Source: Novosphingobium sediminis
Lineage (GTDB): Bacteria; Pseudomonadota; Alphaproteobacteria; Sphingomonadales; Sphingomonadaceae
NCBI RefSeq assembly: GCF_007991615.1
Contig: NZ_BJYR01000005.1
Coordinates: forward strand, 124,001 to 188,000
DNA length: 64,000 bases
Direction of reading: 5' to 3'
The position numbers and the translations under genes were made by a program. Below are positions 38,569 through 46,313 of the stretch, one piece after another; position 1 is the stretch's first letter, and every line of letters starts with the position of its first letter. Below the pieces are notes generated by a model. That model made no database searches, was not told the origin of the DNA, and worked only from the letters and a program-made list of their open reading frames with translations.

Positions 38569-39578
38569 CACACGGTCCTCGATCCAGCTTCACCGGAGCG
38601 CAGGTCGAAGCTCTCCCCGACCCATTCTTCGCTCTTGGCCCAGAGCGCTTTGGCCGTCTCGGGATCGAGCGCGTAAGTGCGCACACCCGGGCTGCCGAAG
38701 CCGATGCTGAGTTCATCGCTTAGGACGGGTGAGACCTGGCAATCCTCGCAGTACCGGCCGCCGACGGCATCGGCATCGGCAACGAAGCCGGCCCAGAGCG
38801 AAGTCGCCGCACCTTGCTGCGGAGTCTTCCGTTCCATTTGCGGCTTCCCTTCTTTTGCGAGGTCCGCATTGATCTGGTCGAAGAGCTCCTGCAGCTTCTC
38901 ATCGCCCATATGGCGGGAAAGCTCGGTCTTGATGCCGCCGGGATGGACCGCGGTCGCCCGCAGACCGAGCGCGCGGTAGCGGCGGTCAAACTCGGCCGCG
39001 AAGAGGATGTTGGCCGTCTTCGAACGCCCGTAAGCGATGAACGGTTCGTAAGTCGTGGTGGCGAAATTCGGGTCCGCCAGATCGACATTGGCGAACCGGT
39101 GCCCTGAGGACGCCAGCATCACCAGCCGGGCGCCGGGGCGCATCAGGCCCGCGATCCGGTTGACGAAGACGAAATGCCCGAGGTGGTTGGTGCCGAACTG
39201 GGTCTCGAAGCCATCGGCGGTGAGCCCGAACGGCGTCGCCATGACACCGGCATTGGCGATCACGAGATCGAGCGGCAGCTGCGCCGCATTCAGCTGATCC
39301 GACGCGCGCCGGACGCTCGCAAGGTCGGCAAGATCCAGCTCGACAAGCTGTAAGGCGTTGCTGTCCACCCCGGCGTCGGTCAGCGCGGTGACGGCCTTGG
39401 CCAGATCCCGTGCGGTGCCGATCACCTGCGCGCGGTGGCTGACAAGGGCGCGCGCGGTCTCGACGCCAAGGCCTGCCGAAACGCCGGTCACGAGGACGCG
39501 CTTTCCGGCGAGGTCGATGCCTGCGAGGACATCGTCAGTGGTGGACCTGCGGTCGAAGGTTCTGGTCTGCGTGGACAT
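38568..39578 (-). CDS. Short-chain dehydrogenase/reductase
   Basis: 336 residues from the ATG at 39578 (MSTQTRTF), supported by AGGAG upstream. NAD(P)-binding VLVTGVSAGLGVETARAL, NAG in VIANAGVM, catalytic Tyr and Lys in YGRSKTANILFA. Longer than classical SDRs and similar in layout to the WW-oxidoreductase/light-dependent protochlorophyllide-reductase-like branch, but the LPOR cysteine pattern is not evident, and dark reductase genes are present. Operon with the SnoaL-like gene. Confidence 0.85.
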   Translation of the reverse strand: MSTQTRTFDRRSTTDDVLAGIDLAGKRVLVTGVSAGLGVETARALVSHRAQVIGTARDLAKAVTALTDAGVDSNALQLVELDLADLASVRRASDQLNAAQLPLDLVIANAGVMATPFGLTADGFETQFGTNHLGHFVFVNRIAGLMRPGARLVMLASSGHRFANVDLADPNFATTTYEPFIAYGRSKTANILFAAEFDRRYRALGLRATAVHPGGIKTELSRHMGDEKLQELFDQINADLAKEGKPQMERKTPQQGAATSLWAGFVADADAVGGRYCEDCQVSPVLSDELSIGFGSPGVRTYALDPETAKALWAKSEEWVGESFDLRSGEAGSRTV

Positions 39579-39741
39579 GGTCAATCTCCTGCTGTTGGGC
39601 GGGAGATGGGGGCATTCAGGTTCGGCCGGTAGTGCATAAATTTGCAGCCATTCCATTCAATTTTGAATGGAGCCGTGCGGCCATTGCAACATGCACAGGC
39701 TGCCTCAGGCACTGACGAAAATCACCTGCCAAGCGCACAAC

Positions 39742-39776
39742 AAAAAACGCCGCCCCCTTTCGGGAACGGCGCTTTT
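39742..39776 (-). terminator. Intrinsic terminator after the cytochrome c gene
   Basis: Read on the minus strand, GCGCCGTTCCC and GGGGGCGGCGT pair around a small loop and are followed by TTTTTTG. The other strand shows TTTTG after the stem, so it may also stop plus-strand transcripts. It separates the cytochrome gene from the SDR gene. Confidence 0.75.
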
Positions 39777-39796
39777 GTTTGGGCGGAAGCCGAAGC

Positions 39797-40312
39797 TTAC
39801 TTCGTCGCGCTGGTCAGGTACGCGATGACGTCCGCACGGTCCTGGCCCTTGGGCAGGCCGGCGAAGGACATCTTGGTGCCCGGCACGACGCGCATGGGCT
39901 TTTCGAGGTACTGGTACAGCTTCTCGGGCGTCCAGGTGATGCCGCTTTCCTTGTTCGCGCTGGAATAGGAGAAGCCGGCGACCTCACCAGCCTTGCGGCC
40001 GATAATGCCATGCAGCGACGGCCCGATGCGGTTCACGCCCGGATCGATCACGTGGCAGGTCTTGCACTGGGTAAAGACCTTTTCGCCGGCCGCTGCATCA
40101 CCCTTCATGTCGGCAAACTTGGTGCCGTCGATGGTGGTGACGTCATCAGCTGCAATCTTGGCAGGGGCAGCGGCAGGCGCGGCGGCGTCAGCAGCCGGTG
40201 CAGCAGCGGCAGGGGCTTCAGCAGGCGCTGCGGCCTCTTCCTTCTTGCCACCGCAGGCTGCCAGGGCGGCAGAAAGGGCGATCAGTCCGAGGTATCCTCT
40301 CAAATTGCTCAT
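39797..40312 (-). CDS. Lipoprotein class I cytochrome c
   Basis: 171 residues from the ATG at 40312 (AGGAG upstream). Signal peptide ends in ALAACGG, a lipobox. An Ala/Pro/Glu-rich linker of about 45 residues leads to a single-haem cytochrome c domain with CKTCH and a methionine ligand in PGTKMSFAGLPK; HGIIGRKAGEVAGFSYS is typical of the c2/mitochondrial-type family. A membrane-tethered cytochrome c2 (like cyt cy) next to the PGC may carry electrons from the bc1 complex to PufC or to the oxidase. Single-gene unit with its own terminator. Confidence 0.88.
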   Translation of the reverse strand: MSNLRGYLGLIALSAALAACGGKKEEAAAPAEAPAAAAPAADAAAPAAAPAKIAADDVTTIDGTKFADMKGDAAAGEKVFTQCKTCHVIDPGVNRIGPSLHGIIGRKAGEVAGFSYSSANKESGITWTPEKLYQYLEKPMRVVPGTKMSFAGLPKGQDRADVIAYLTSATK

Positions 40313-40572
40313 GGCCACTCCTTCATGAATTGGGGCAGTTCCATCCTGCCGAATATGACGAAAATTGCAGACCGGCAACGGACAATGACGGCGCAGCAGG
40401 CGTGGTTCGTGTACGTTACACACTTTTAATCTTCACGGCGGATCGGGGCCTGCGCAATTGTCCTCAAGGGCATGTCGCGCGGGGGCCAGCGATCTGCCAT
40501 CGCGCGGCGGTTTTGTGCGCCTTTGCGCCACCCTTTGACAGGAGCGCCGCAGCGCCCCTAAAGGCAAGGCGA

Positions 40573-42141
40573 ATGAGGGTTTGGCCGTTCTCCGTACTCG
40601 TCGATGAACGCCCGTCCGGCGCGCAAGGGAATGCGTCCGGCGAACTCTTGCTGATCCTTCTGCTGAGCGCGCTGGCGGCCCTGCCCGCGATCTGCGCGCC
40701 GGTGCTGCCGCTGATCGATCTGGGCGGGCATGTGGCGCGATATGCGGTGCAGCTCGATGCGGGCCGCTCGGAAGTCCTGCGCAGTTGGTACAGCTTCGAA
40801 TGGGGCCTGCTGCCCAACCTTGGCGTAGACCTCCTGGTGCAGCTGCTCGCCCCCGTCATGGGGCTGGAGCCTGCGGTCCACCTGATCGTGGGATCGATCC
40901 CGCCGCTGACCGTTTCGGGCATGCTGCTGCTATCGCGCGCCGCGCATGGGCGGATCGGGGTCAATGCGCTGTTTGCGCTGCCGCTGGCGATCTCGCTGCC
41001 CTATCTCTACGGCTTCGTGAACTTCGCGCTGTCCATCGCGCTGGCCTTCCACGCCATGGCGCTGTGGATCGCGCTGGAACGGCGGCCGGTGCTGCGCACT
41101 GTGCTGTTCGTGCCGATCGGCTTCCTGCTGTGGCTCTGCCATCTGGTCGGCTGGGCGGTGTTCAGCCTTGTTGCGGGGATGACCGCGCTGGTGGCGAACT
41201 GGCGCGGCGGCAAGGGTGTGGTCGGCACCGTTCTGGTGACCGGCATGATGACGGCGCCGCTGCTGCTCGGCCCGATCATCGGCGTGCTGACGGCGCGGCC
41301 GGGCAAGGAAGCCGTCGCGCTGCTCGCCAACAACGATGCCCCGCGCAAGATCGTATGGCTGATCATGGCTATGGCCGATCGCTGGCTGGTGTGGGATGCG
41401 GCGGGCGCGGGGATCATCGCGTTTGCGCTCTACATCAGCCTGCGCACGCGCGGGTTCCGGGTGAATGCGGGGCTGATGGCGGCAGCGCTGGCGCTGCTGG
41501 GCATTTACCTGCTGATGCCCGATACGATCATGGGTTCGCGCTTTGCCGATATGCGGCTTGGGCCGGTGATCCTTGCGCTGCTCGTTCTGGCGAGCGCGCC
41601 CAATGCGGACCGGGACGGCGCGCATGTCGATCCGCGGCTGATGCGCTGGCTGCTGATCGGCGGCCTCGTGTTTTCCGGTGCGCGGCTGGCCACCAATACC
41701 GCGAGCATGACGCTGGCTGGGCGGCAGTTTGCCGAAACACTGACGGCGATCGAGGCGGCGCCGCGGGGCGTGAACCTCGTGTCGCTCTATATCGACGAGT
41801 GCAAGGGCTGGAACACCGACCGGCGGCGGCACATCATGGGCTATGGCCTCGCGCGGCGGCACTTGTTCGACAACGGGCAGTGGCAGCTGCCGAGCGGACA
41901 GCTCATCAGCATCCACGCGCGGCGTCTTGCTCCGTTCGACCGGGATCCTTCGACGATCACATTCAAGGAGCCCTGCGGCGAATCGCCTGCGCTGCCGGAT
42001 GTCGTGGCCGCGATCCCGCACGCGGCGCGGTTCCTGTGGGTGATCAGGATCGATCCGGGCACTCGCCTCCCCGGATGGACGCCGCTGCGCAGCACCGCAG
42101 ACAGCGTGCTCTACCGCCGCTTGCAAACTCAATCTAATTGA
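40573..42141 (+). CDS. Polytopic membrane protein, unknown
   Basis: 522 residues from the ATG at 40573 (AAGGCAAGGC upstream). About ten to twelve membrane helices in the first 370 residues, then a soluble C-terminal part of about 150 residues (TAIEAAPRGVNLVSLYIDECKG, RRRHIMGYGLARRHLF). A DLGGHVARYAVQLD segment after the first helix resembles the acidic luminal loop of GT-C glycosyltransferases, so that fold is possible. No close family recognised. It diverges from the cytochrome c gene; the 260-bp gap between them has a short inverted repeat at 40410-40422 only. Confidence 0.7.
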   Translation: MRVWPFSVLVDERPSGAQGNASGELLLILLLSALAALPAICAPVLPLIDLGGHVARYAVQLDAGRSEVLRSWYSFEWGLLPNLGVDLLVQLLAPVMGLEPAVHLIVGSIPPLTVSGMLLLSRAAHGRIGVNALFALPLAISLPYLYGFVNFALSIALAFHAMALWIALERRPVLRTVLFVPIGFLLWLCHLVGWAVFSLVAGMTALVANWRGGKGVVGTVLVTGMMTAPLLLGPIIGVLTARPGKEAVALLANNDAPRKIVWLIMAMADRWLVWDAAGAGIIAFALYISLRTRGFRVNAGLMAAALALLGIYLLMPDTIMGSRFADMRLGPVILALLVLASAPNADRDGAHVDPRLMRWLLIGGLVFSGARLATNTASMTLAGRQFAETLTAIEAAPRGVNLVSLYIDECKGWNTDRRRHIMGYGLARRHLFDNGQWQLPSGQLISIHARRLAPFDRDPSTITFKEPCGESPALPDVVAAIPHAARFLWVIRIDPGTRLPGWTPLRSTADSVLYRRLQTQSN

Positions 42142-42180
42142 TAGACTATAACGACAAATCTTCAGAGCAGGATGCCACAC

Positions 42181-43476
42181 ATGACTGATCTCAGCAAAGC
42201 CAAGCCCGAGACCCTTGCCCTCCACGCCGGCTGGCGCGCCGATCCGACCACCGGTTCGGTCGCGGTGCCGATCCACCAGACGACCTCGTACCAGTTCCAT
42301 TCGACCGAGCACGCGGCGAACCTCTTCGCGCTCAAGGAACTGGGCAACATCTACACCCGCCTCGGCAATCCGACGACCGATGTGCTGGAACAGCGCATGG
42401 CCGCGATCGAAGGCGGCGTTGCGGCGCTGGCGGTCTCCTCCGGCCAGTCGGCGACGACGCTGGCGATCCTCAACCTTGCCAAGGCGGGTGACAATATCGT
42501 TGCCTCGACAAACCTTTACGGGGGCACGTGGAACCTGCTTGCCAACACGCTGCGCGACCTTGGCATCGAGACGCGGTTTGTCGATCCGGCGGACCCGGAA
42601 GGCTTCCGCCGCGCGACCGATGACAAGACCCGCGCCTATTACGCGGAATCGCTGCCCAATCCGAAGCTGGAGGTGTTCCCCATCGCCGAAGTGGCGGCCA
42701 TCGGGCGCGAATACGGCATCCCGCTGATCATGGACAACACCGCCGCGCCGCTGCTCATCAAGCCGTTCGAACACGGCGCGGCAGTGGTGGTCTATTCCGC
42801 CACCAAGTACATCGGCGGGCACGGCACCTCGATCGGCGGCCTCATCATCGATGGCGGCAACTTCGAATGGGACGCCTTCCCCGAGCGCCAGCCGCACCTC
42901 AACACGCCCGACGCGAGCTATCACGGCGCGGTCTGGGCGCGCGATATCAAGCCGCTGGGGCCGATTGCCTACATCATCCGCGCGCGCGTGATCCTGCTGC
43001 GCGATTTGGGCAACGCGATCTCGCCGTTCAATGCGTTCTCGCTGATCCAAGGGCTTGAGACGATGCCGCTGCGCATGGAGCGGCACTGCGAAAACGCGGC
43101 GAAGGTGGCGGCGTTCCTTTCGAACCACCCCAAGGTTTCCTCGGTGATCCATCCTTCGGTCGCTACGGGCCGGGCGGCGGACCTGGCAGCCAAGTACCTC
43201 ACGCGCGGTCAGGGCGGGCTGGTCGGCTTCGAACTCAAGGACGGCGCGGAGGCCGGCAAGCGCTTCATCGACGCGCTGAAGCTGTTCTACCACGTGGCCA
43301 ACATCGGGGATGCGCGCAGCCTCGCGATCCATCCGGCCTCGACCACCCACTCGCAGCTTTCGGCGGAAGAGCAGGCGGCGACCGGTGTCTCGCCGGGCTA
43401 TGTGCGCCTTTCGATCGGGATCGAGCATATCGACGATATCCTCGCCGATCTGAGCGCGGCGCTCGACGCAGCTTGA
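42181..43476 (+). CDS. O-acetylhomoserine sulfhydrylase family (MetY-like)
   Basis: PLP-dependent Cys/Met metabolism enzyme, 431 residues, probably making homocysteine from O-acetylhomoserine and sulfide. Family features: TLALHAGWRADPTTGSVAVP, IYTRLGNPTTDVLEQRMAA, DNTAAPLLIKPFEHGA and the PLP lysine in VVVYSATKYIGGHGTSIGG; NIGDARSLAIHPASTTHSQL near the end is typical of MetY. The ATG at 42181 is preferred over one nine bases earlier because AGCAGG abuts the latter. Cystathionine synthase activity is less likely from the long insertion (NTPDASYHG). Confidence 0.9.
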   Translation: MTDLSKAKPETLALHAGWRADPTTGSVAVPIHQTTSYQFHSTEHAANLFALKELGNIYTRLGNPTTDVLEQRMAAIEGGVAALAVSSGQSATTLAILNLAKAGDNIVASTNLYGGTWNLLANTLRDLGIETRFVDPADPEGFRRATDDKTRAYYAESLPNPKLEVFPIAEVAAIGREYGIPLIMDNTAAPLLIKPFEHGAAVVVYSATKYIGGHGTSIGGLIIDGGNFEWDAFPERQPHLNTPDASYHGAVWARDIKPLGPIAYIIRARVILLRDLGNAISPFNAFSLIQGLETMPLRMERHCENAAKVAAFLSNHPKVSSVIHPSVATGRAADLAAKYLTRGQGGLVGFELKDGAEAGKRFIDALKLFYHVANIGDARSLAIHPASTTHSQLSAEEQAATGVSPGYVRLSIGIEHIDDILADLSAALDAA

Positions 43477-43502
43477 CGCCCATTGCCCCCACATCTCTCA
43501 TG

Positions 43503-43599
43503 CTGAGCTTGTCGAAGCATCTGGCGCGACCGTAGCGCCAGCACCCCCTTCGGCTGCCTGCTTGCAGCAGCCGCTCAGGACATGCTTCGACAAGCTCAG
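43503..43599. repeat. Large cruciform repeat between convergent metY and ggt
   Basis: An 18-bp perfect inverted repeat (43503-43520 with 43582-43599, TGAGCTTGTCGAAGCAT-type arms) encloses two further perfect hairpins: CTGGCGC/GCGCCAG (43521-43527, 43535-43541) and CGGCTGC/GCAGCCG (43551-43557, 43567-43573). It would fold as a three-way junction. The arms belong to the same repeat as at 15751-15787. It may also act as a bidirectional terminator. Confidence 0.8.
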
Positions 43600-43636
43600 G
43601 GTGAGCGGGATTGGGAGAAGTTCAAAGCAGCCGACC

Positions 43637-45346
43637 TCAGTACCCCACCGCCATGCCGTCCTTGCGGTGGTCTGATCCGCCGCGATAGGCGCCCGTGCGC
43701 GGGTCGATCATGATGCCCTGATAGCCGCCCATTTCCGAGCCATCGTCGCGGATCACCTTGTGGCCGCGCGCGGCAAGGTCTGCGCCGACGAGATCGTAGA
43801 GCCCGCTTTCAAGGCGCAGTTCGTTCGACTGCTGGTTGTGGTTGAAGCGCGCGGCGTCGCTGGCGCTCTGGACGTTGGCGCCGAAGGCGAGGAGGTTGGC
43901 GAGGACTTGTGCCTGCCCCTGCGCCTGCTGGCCGCCTTGCATCACGCCGAACGAGAAGAAGGGCTTGCCGTCCTTCGTCACGAAGCCGGGGATGATCGTG
44001 TAGAACGGGCGCTTGCCCGGCGCGATGGCGTTGGGGCTGGCGGGATCGAGCGAGAAGGCATTGCCGCGATTGCTGAGGACGAAGCCGTAGCCGGGCACGG
44101 TGACGCCGGAGCCGAAGAAATCGTAGACCGAGTAGATCAGCGAGACGACATTGCCCTCCTTGTCCGCCGTGGTGATGTAGGCCGTGCCGCCGAGTGCTGG
44201 CGCATCGGGGCCGATGGCGGCGGACTTCTTCATGTCGATCCGGCTGCACTGCTGGGCGGCGTAGTCCTTTGAAATCAGCCGGGCGACGGGAATGGCGGAA
44301 TAATCGGGATCGCCGTTGAAGCGCTTCAAGTCGGCATAGGCGAGCTTCTTGGCCTCAACCATCAGGTGCCAGTAATCCGCCGAGCGCGGGCCGAGCGGGC
44401 CGAGGCCGAGCTTGGCGGGGCAAACTTCGAGCATGTTCATGATCTGGAGCACGGCGAACCCTTGCGTGCTTGGCGGCATTTCGTGGATCGTGGTGCCCTT
44501 GAACGTGGTGCTGATCGGTTCGACCCAGCGGGCGCGGATCGTATCGAAGTCCGCAAGCGCAAAGCCACCGCCAAGGCTTTGCGATTTGGCGACAATCGCC
44601 TTGGCGATGGGGCCCTTGTAGAACGCATCGCGGCCATCCTTGGCGATCAGGCGGAACGCGCCGGCAAGGTCAGGATTGCGGAAAATGTCCCCCCAGCCGA
44701 GCGACTTGCCGCCGGGCATGTAGGTCTTGGCGGAATCCGGGTCCTTGGCGAGCAGCCTGGCGCTGACCTGCCATTCGCCGCCGATGCGCTCGGTGAGCGG
44801 GAAGCCCTGATCGGCAATGCGGATCGCAGGCTGGAGTGCGGGGCCGAGGCCGAGCTTGCCATAGCGCGCCAGCAGCACTGACCAGCCATCGACCGCGCCG
44901 GGAACGAGCGCGGCGTGGATGCCTTCCTCCGGCATGCTCTTGCCGAACATCTTGCGGTAGCGCTCAAGGTTCGCCCCGCTCGGCGCGCGACCGGCGGCAT
45001 CGAGCGCGACGAGGCGCTTTTCCTTGGCGACCCACGCGATCACGAACATGTCGCCGCCGATGCCGGTGGCCTCCGGCTCCACCACGTTGATGGCGGCGGC
45101 GGTGGCGACGGCGGCGTCGAAAGCATTGCCGCCGGCGTGGAGCACTTCGAGCCCGGCTTCGGACGCGAGCGGCTGGCTGGTGGCGACCATGCCGTTGAGC
45201 GCCATGACTTCGGAACGGCTTTGCGCGGTCCAGCCCCCTGCCCGGTCTCCCCGGACGGCATCGAAGCTGCCGGGTTCGGCGTGGCCGGCGAGCGGCAACA
45301 GGGCGAGGAGCGCCGCACCGGTGGCAAGTCGGAGGCGATAGGGCAC
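43637..45346 (-). CDS. ggt: Gamma-glutamyltransferase
   Basis: 569-residue Ntn-hydrolase that cleaves gamma-glutamyl bonds of glutathione and similar compounds in the periplasm. Sec signal peptide LLALLPLAGHA. NAFDAAVATAAAINVVEPEATGIGGDMF at the start of the large subunit; the autocleavage site and catalytic Thr lie in LGGTAYITTADKEGNVVSL at about residue 390; the small subunit has PGKRPFYTIIPGF and GVMQGGQQAQGQAQVLANLL. Length is normal. Followed downstream by GNAT genes is not the case; it is the last gene of a minus-strand run starting at 48041. Confidence 0.93.
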   Translation of the reverse strand: MPYRLRLATGAALLALLPLAGHAEPGSFDAVRGDRAGGWTAQSRSEVMALNGMVATSQPLASEAGLEVLHAGGNAFDAAVATAAAINVVEPEATGIGGDMFVIAWVAKEKRLVALDAAGRAPSGANLERYRKMFGKSMPEEGIHAALVPGAVDGWSVLLARYGKLGLGPALQPAIRIADQGFPLTERIGGEWQVSARLLAKDPDSAKTYMPGGKSLGWGDIFRNPDLAGAFRLIAKDGRDAFYKGPIAKAIVAKSQSLGGGFALADFDTIRARWVEPISTTFKGTTIHEMPPSTQGFAVLQIMNMLEVCPAKLGLGPLGPRSADYWHLMVEAKKLAYADLKRFNGDPDYSAIPVARLISKDYAAQQCSRIDMKKSAAIGPDAPALGGTAYITTADKEGNVVSLIYSVYDFFGSGVTVPGYGFVLSNRGNAFSLDPASPNAIAPGKRPFYTIIPGFVTKDGKPFFSFGVMQGGQQAQGQAQVLANLLAFGANVQSASDAARFNHNQQSNELRLESGLYDLVGADLAARGHKVIRDDGSEMGGYQGIMIDPRTGAYRGGSDHRKDGMAVGY

Positions 45347-45356
45347 GGAAGGTCTC

Positions 45357-45878
45357 CTAATGCGTGGTCACCGAGAGAACGACATCGATGGATGCAACCG
45401 GGCCACCACGCGCAAGACAGGGACGCATGGAACGGCCTGTTTCGACGAAGCCAAGCTTGGCGAGAACCTTGCCCGACGCCGGATTGTCCTTGAAATGGCC
45501 TGAGGTAATCTTCTCAAGGCTCAGTTTATCAAAGGCAAAATTAACTACTGCACGCACTGCTTCGGTCGCAATGCCCTGCCCCCAATGCGCACGCCCGAGC
45601 CAGTATCCGAGTTCGGCCGAGGTGCCATCTTCGGCAGGCGACAGCCCGACGACGCCGAGCAGTTTCTCCTCACCTGCCCATGTGATCGCCCAGCCCCAAT
45701 CGGCGGTGACGACTTCCTCGAGGAAGAAGTGCACCTCGGCCGCGCCATAGGGATGCGGGACGAGCGACAGGTTCCTTGCGACGTCCCAATCGCCCACCGC
45801 ATCGATGATCGCGACGCTGTCTGCCGGAACCGGCTTGCGCAGGATCAGCCGGCGGGTGGCGAGCAGCGGGCTTTCCAT
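45357..45878 (-). CDS. GNAT N-acetyltransferase, RimJ/RimL-like
   Basis: 173 residues. LLATRRLILRKPVPADSVAI at the start, ELGYWLGRAHWGQGIATEAVRAVVNFAFD with the acetyl-CoA-binding G-Q-G-I-A loop, and NPASGKVLAKLGFVETG at the end are standard for the RimJ-type branch, which acetylates protein N-termini or small amines. Shares one base with the thioesterase-like gene upstream (TGATG). Confidence 0.88.
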   Translation of the reverse strand: MESPLLATRRLILRKPVPADSVAIIDAVGDWDVARNLSLVPHPYGAAEVHFFLEEVVTADWGWAITWAGEEKLLGVVGLSPAEDGTSAELGYWLGRAHWGQGIATEAVRAVVNFAFDKLSLEKITSGHFKDNPASGKVLAKLGFVETGRSMRPCLARGGPVASIDVVLSVTTH

Positions 45879-46303
45879 CAGTTTTTCTGCCAGCCGTGCG
45901 AGAGGAGCTTCACCGTGACCTTGCCGGTGGCGACGACGACGCCGTTTGCATCGAGCATCGGAAATTCGGCGAGATAGCCCGCGCTGCCCTTGCGCTCGAG
46001 ATCGGCGATGAGGCCTTCGAGCACGGGTTCCTTGAGGCTGAACTCGGCGAAGACATCGGTCGCGGCCATCTTGTGGAACGAGACAGCGATGTCCTTGATG
46101 ATCGGGAAGAAGCGCTCCGTATCGAGGATCGAGATGCCGGGGATGGCGGCGGTGGCTTCGGCGAGCACGGTGAACGCGCCCATGTACATGACGCCAACAT
46201 GGTTCTCGTTGCCGGCCAGCGGCATCCGGTAGCGCGCAGAACCGCGGCCGCTTTCAAGGAGTTCGAGGCCGGTACGTTCGACGAATTCGACACGGTAGGT
46301 CAT
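45878..46303 (-). CDS. Hotdog-fold thioesterase-like protein
   Basis: 141 residues of the YiiD/DUF4442 hotdog type: GNENHVGVMYMGAFTVLAEATAAI gives the central helix, followed by FFPIIKDIAVSFHKMAATDVFAEFSL and GVVVATGKVTVKLL. No clear catalytic acid in the helix. Likely acts on an acyl-CoA; substrate unknown. Operon with the GNAT gene and 10 bp from the amidohydrolase gene. Confidence 0.8.
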   Translation of the reverse strand: MTYRVEFVERTGLELLESGRGSARYRMPLAGNENHVGVMYMGAFTVLAEATAAIPGISILDTERFFPIIKDIAVSFHKMAATDVFAEFSLKEPVLEGLIADLERKGSAGYLAEFPMLDANGVVVATGKVTVKLLSHGWQKN

Positions 46304-46313
46304 TCAGGGTTCC

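Noticed and set aside
38568..39578. Light-dependent protochlorophyllide reductase
   Set aside because: The SDR is of similar length class but lacks an evident LPOR cysteine pattern, and full BchLNB genes are present.
40410..40422. GTGTA-CGT-TACAC inverted repeat before the cytochrome c gene as a PpsR site
   Set aside because: Spacing between TGT and ACA is not 12; too short to support a regulator assignment.
40198..40572. In-frame upstream extension of the polytopic membrane protein
   Set aside because: Overlaps the cytochrome c gene on the other strand and lacks a ribosome-binding site; the ATG at 40573 gives a clean membrane N-terminus.
40930..43494. 854-codon antisense open frame
   Set aside because: Lies over the membrane-protein and sulfhydrylase genes and has the arginine/histidine-rich composition of a frame shadow.
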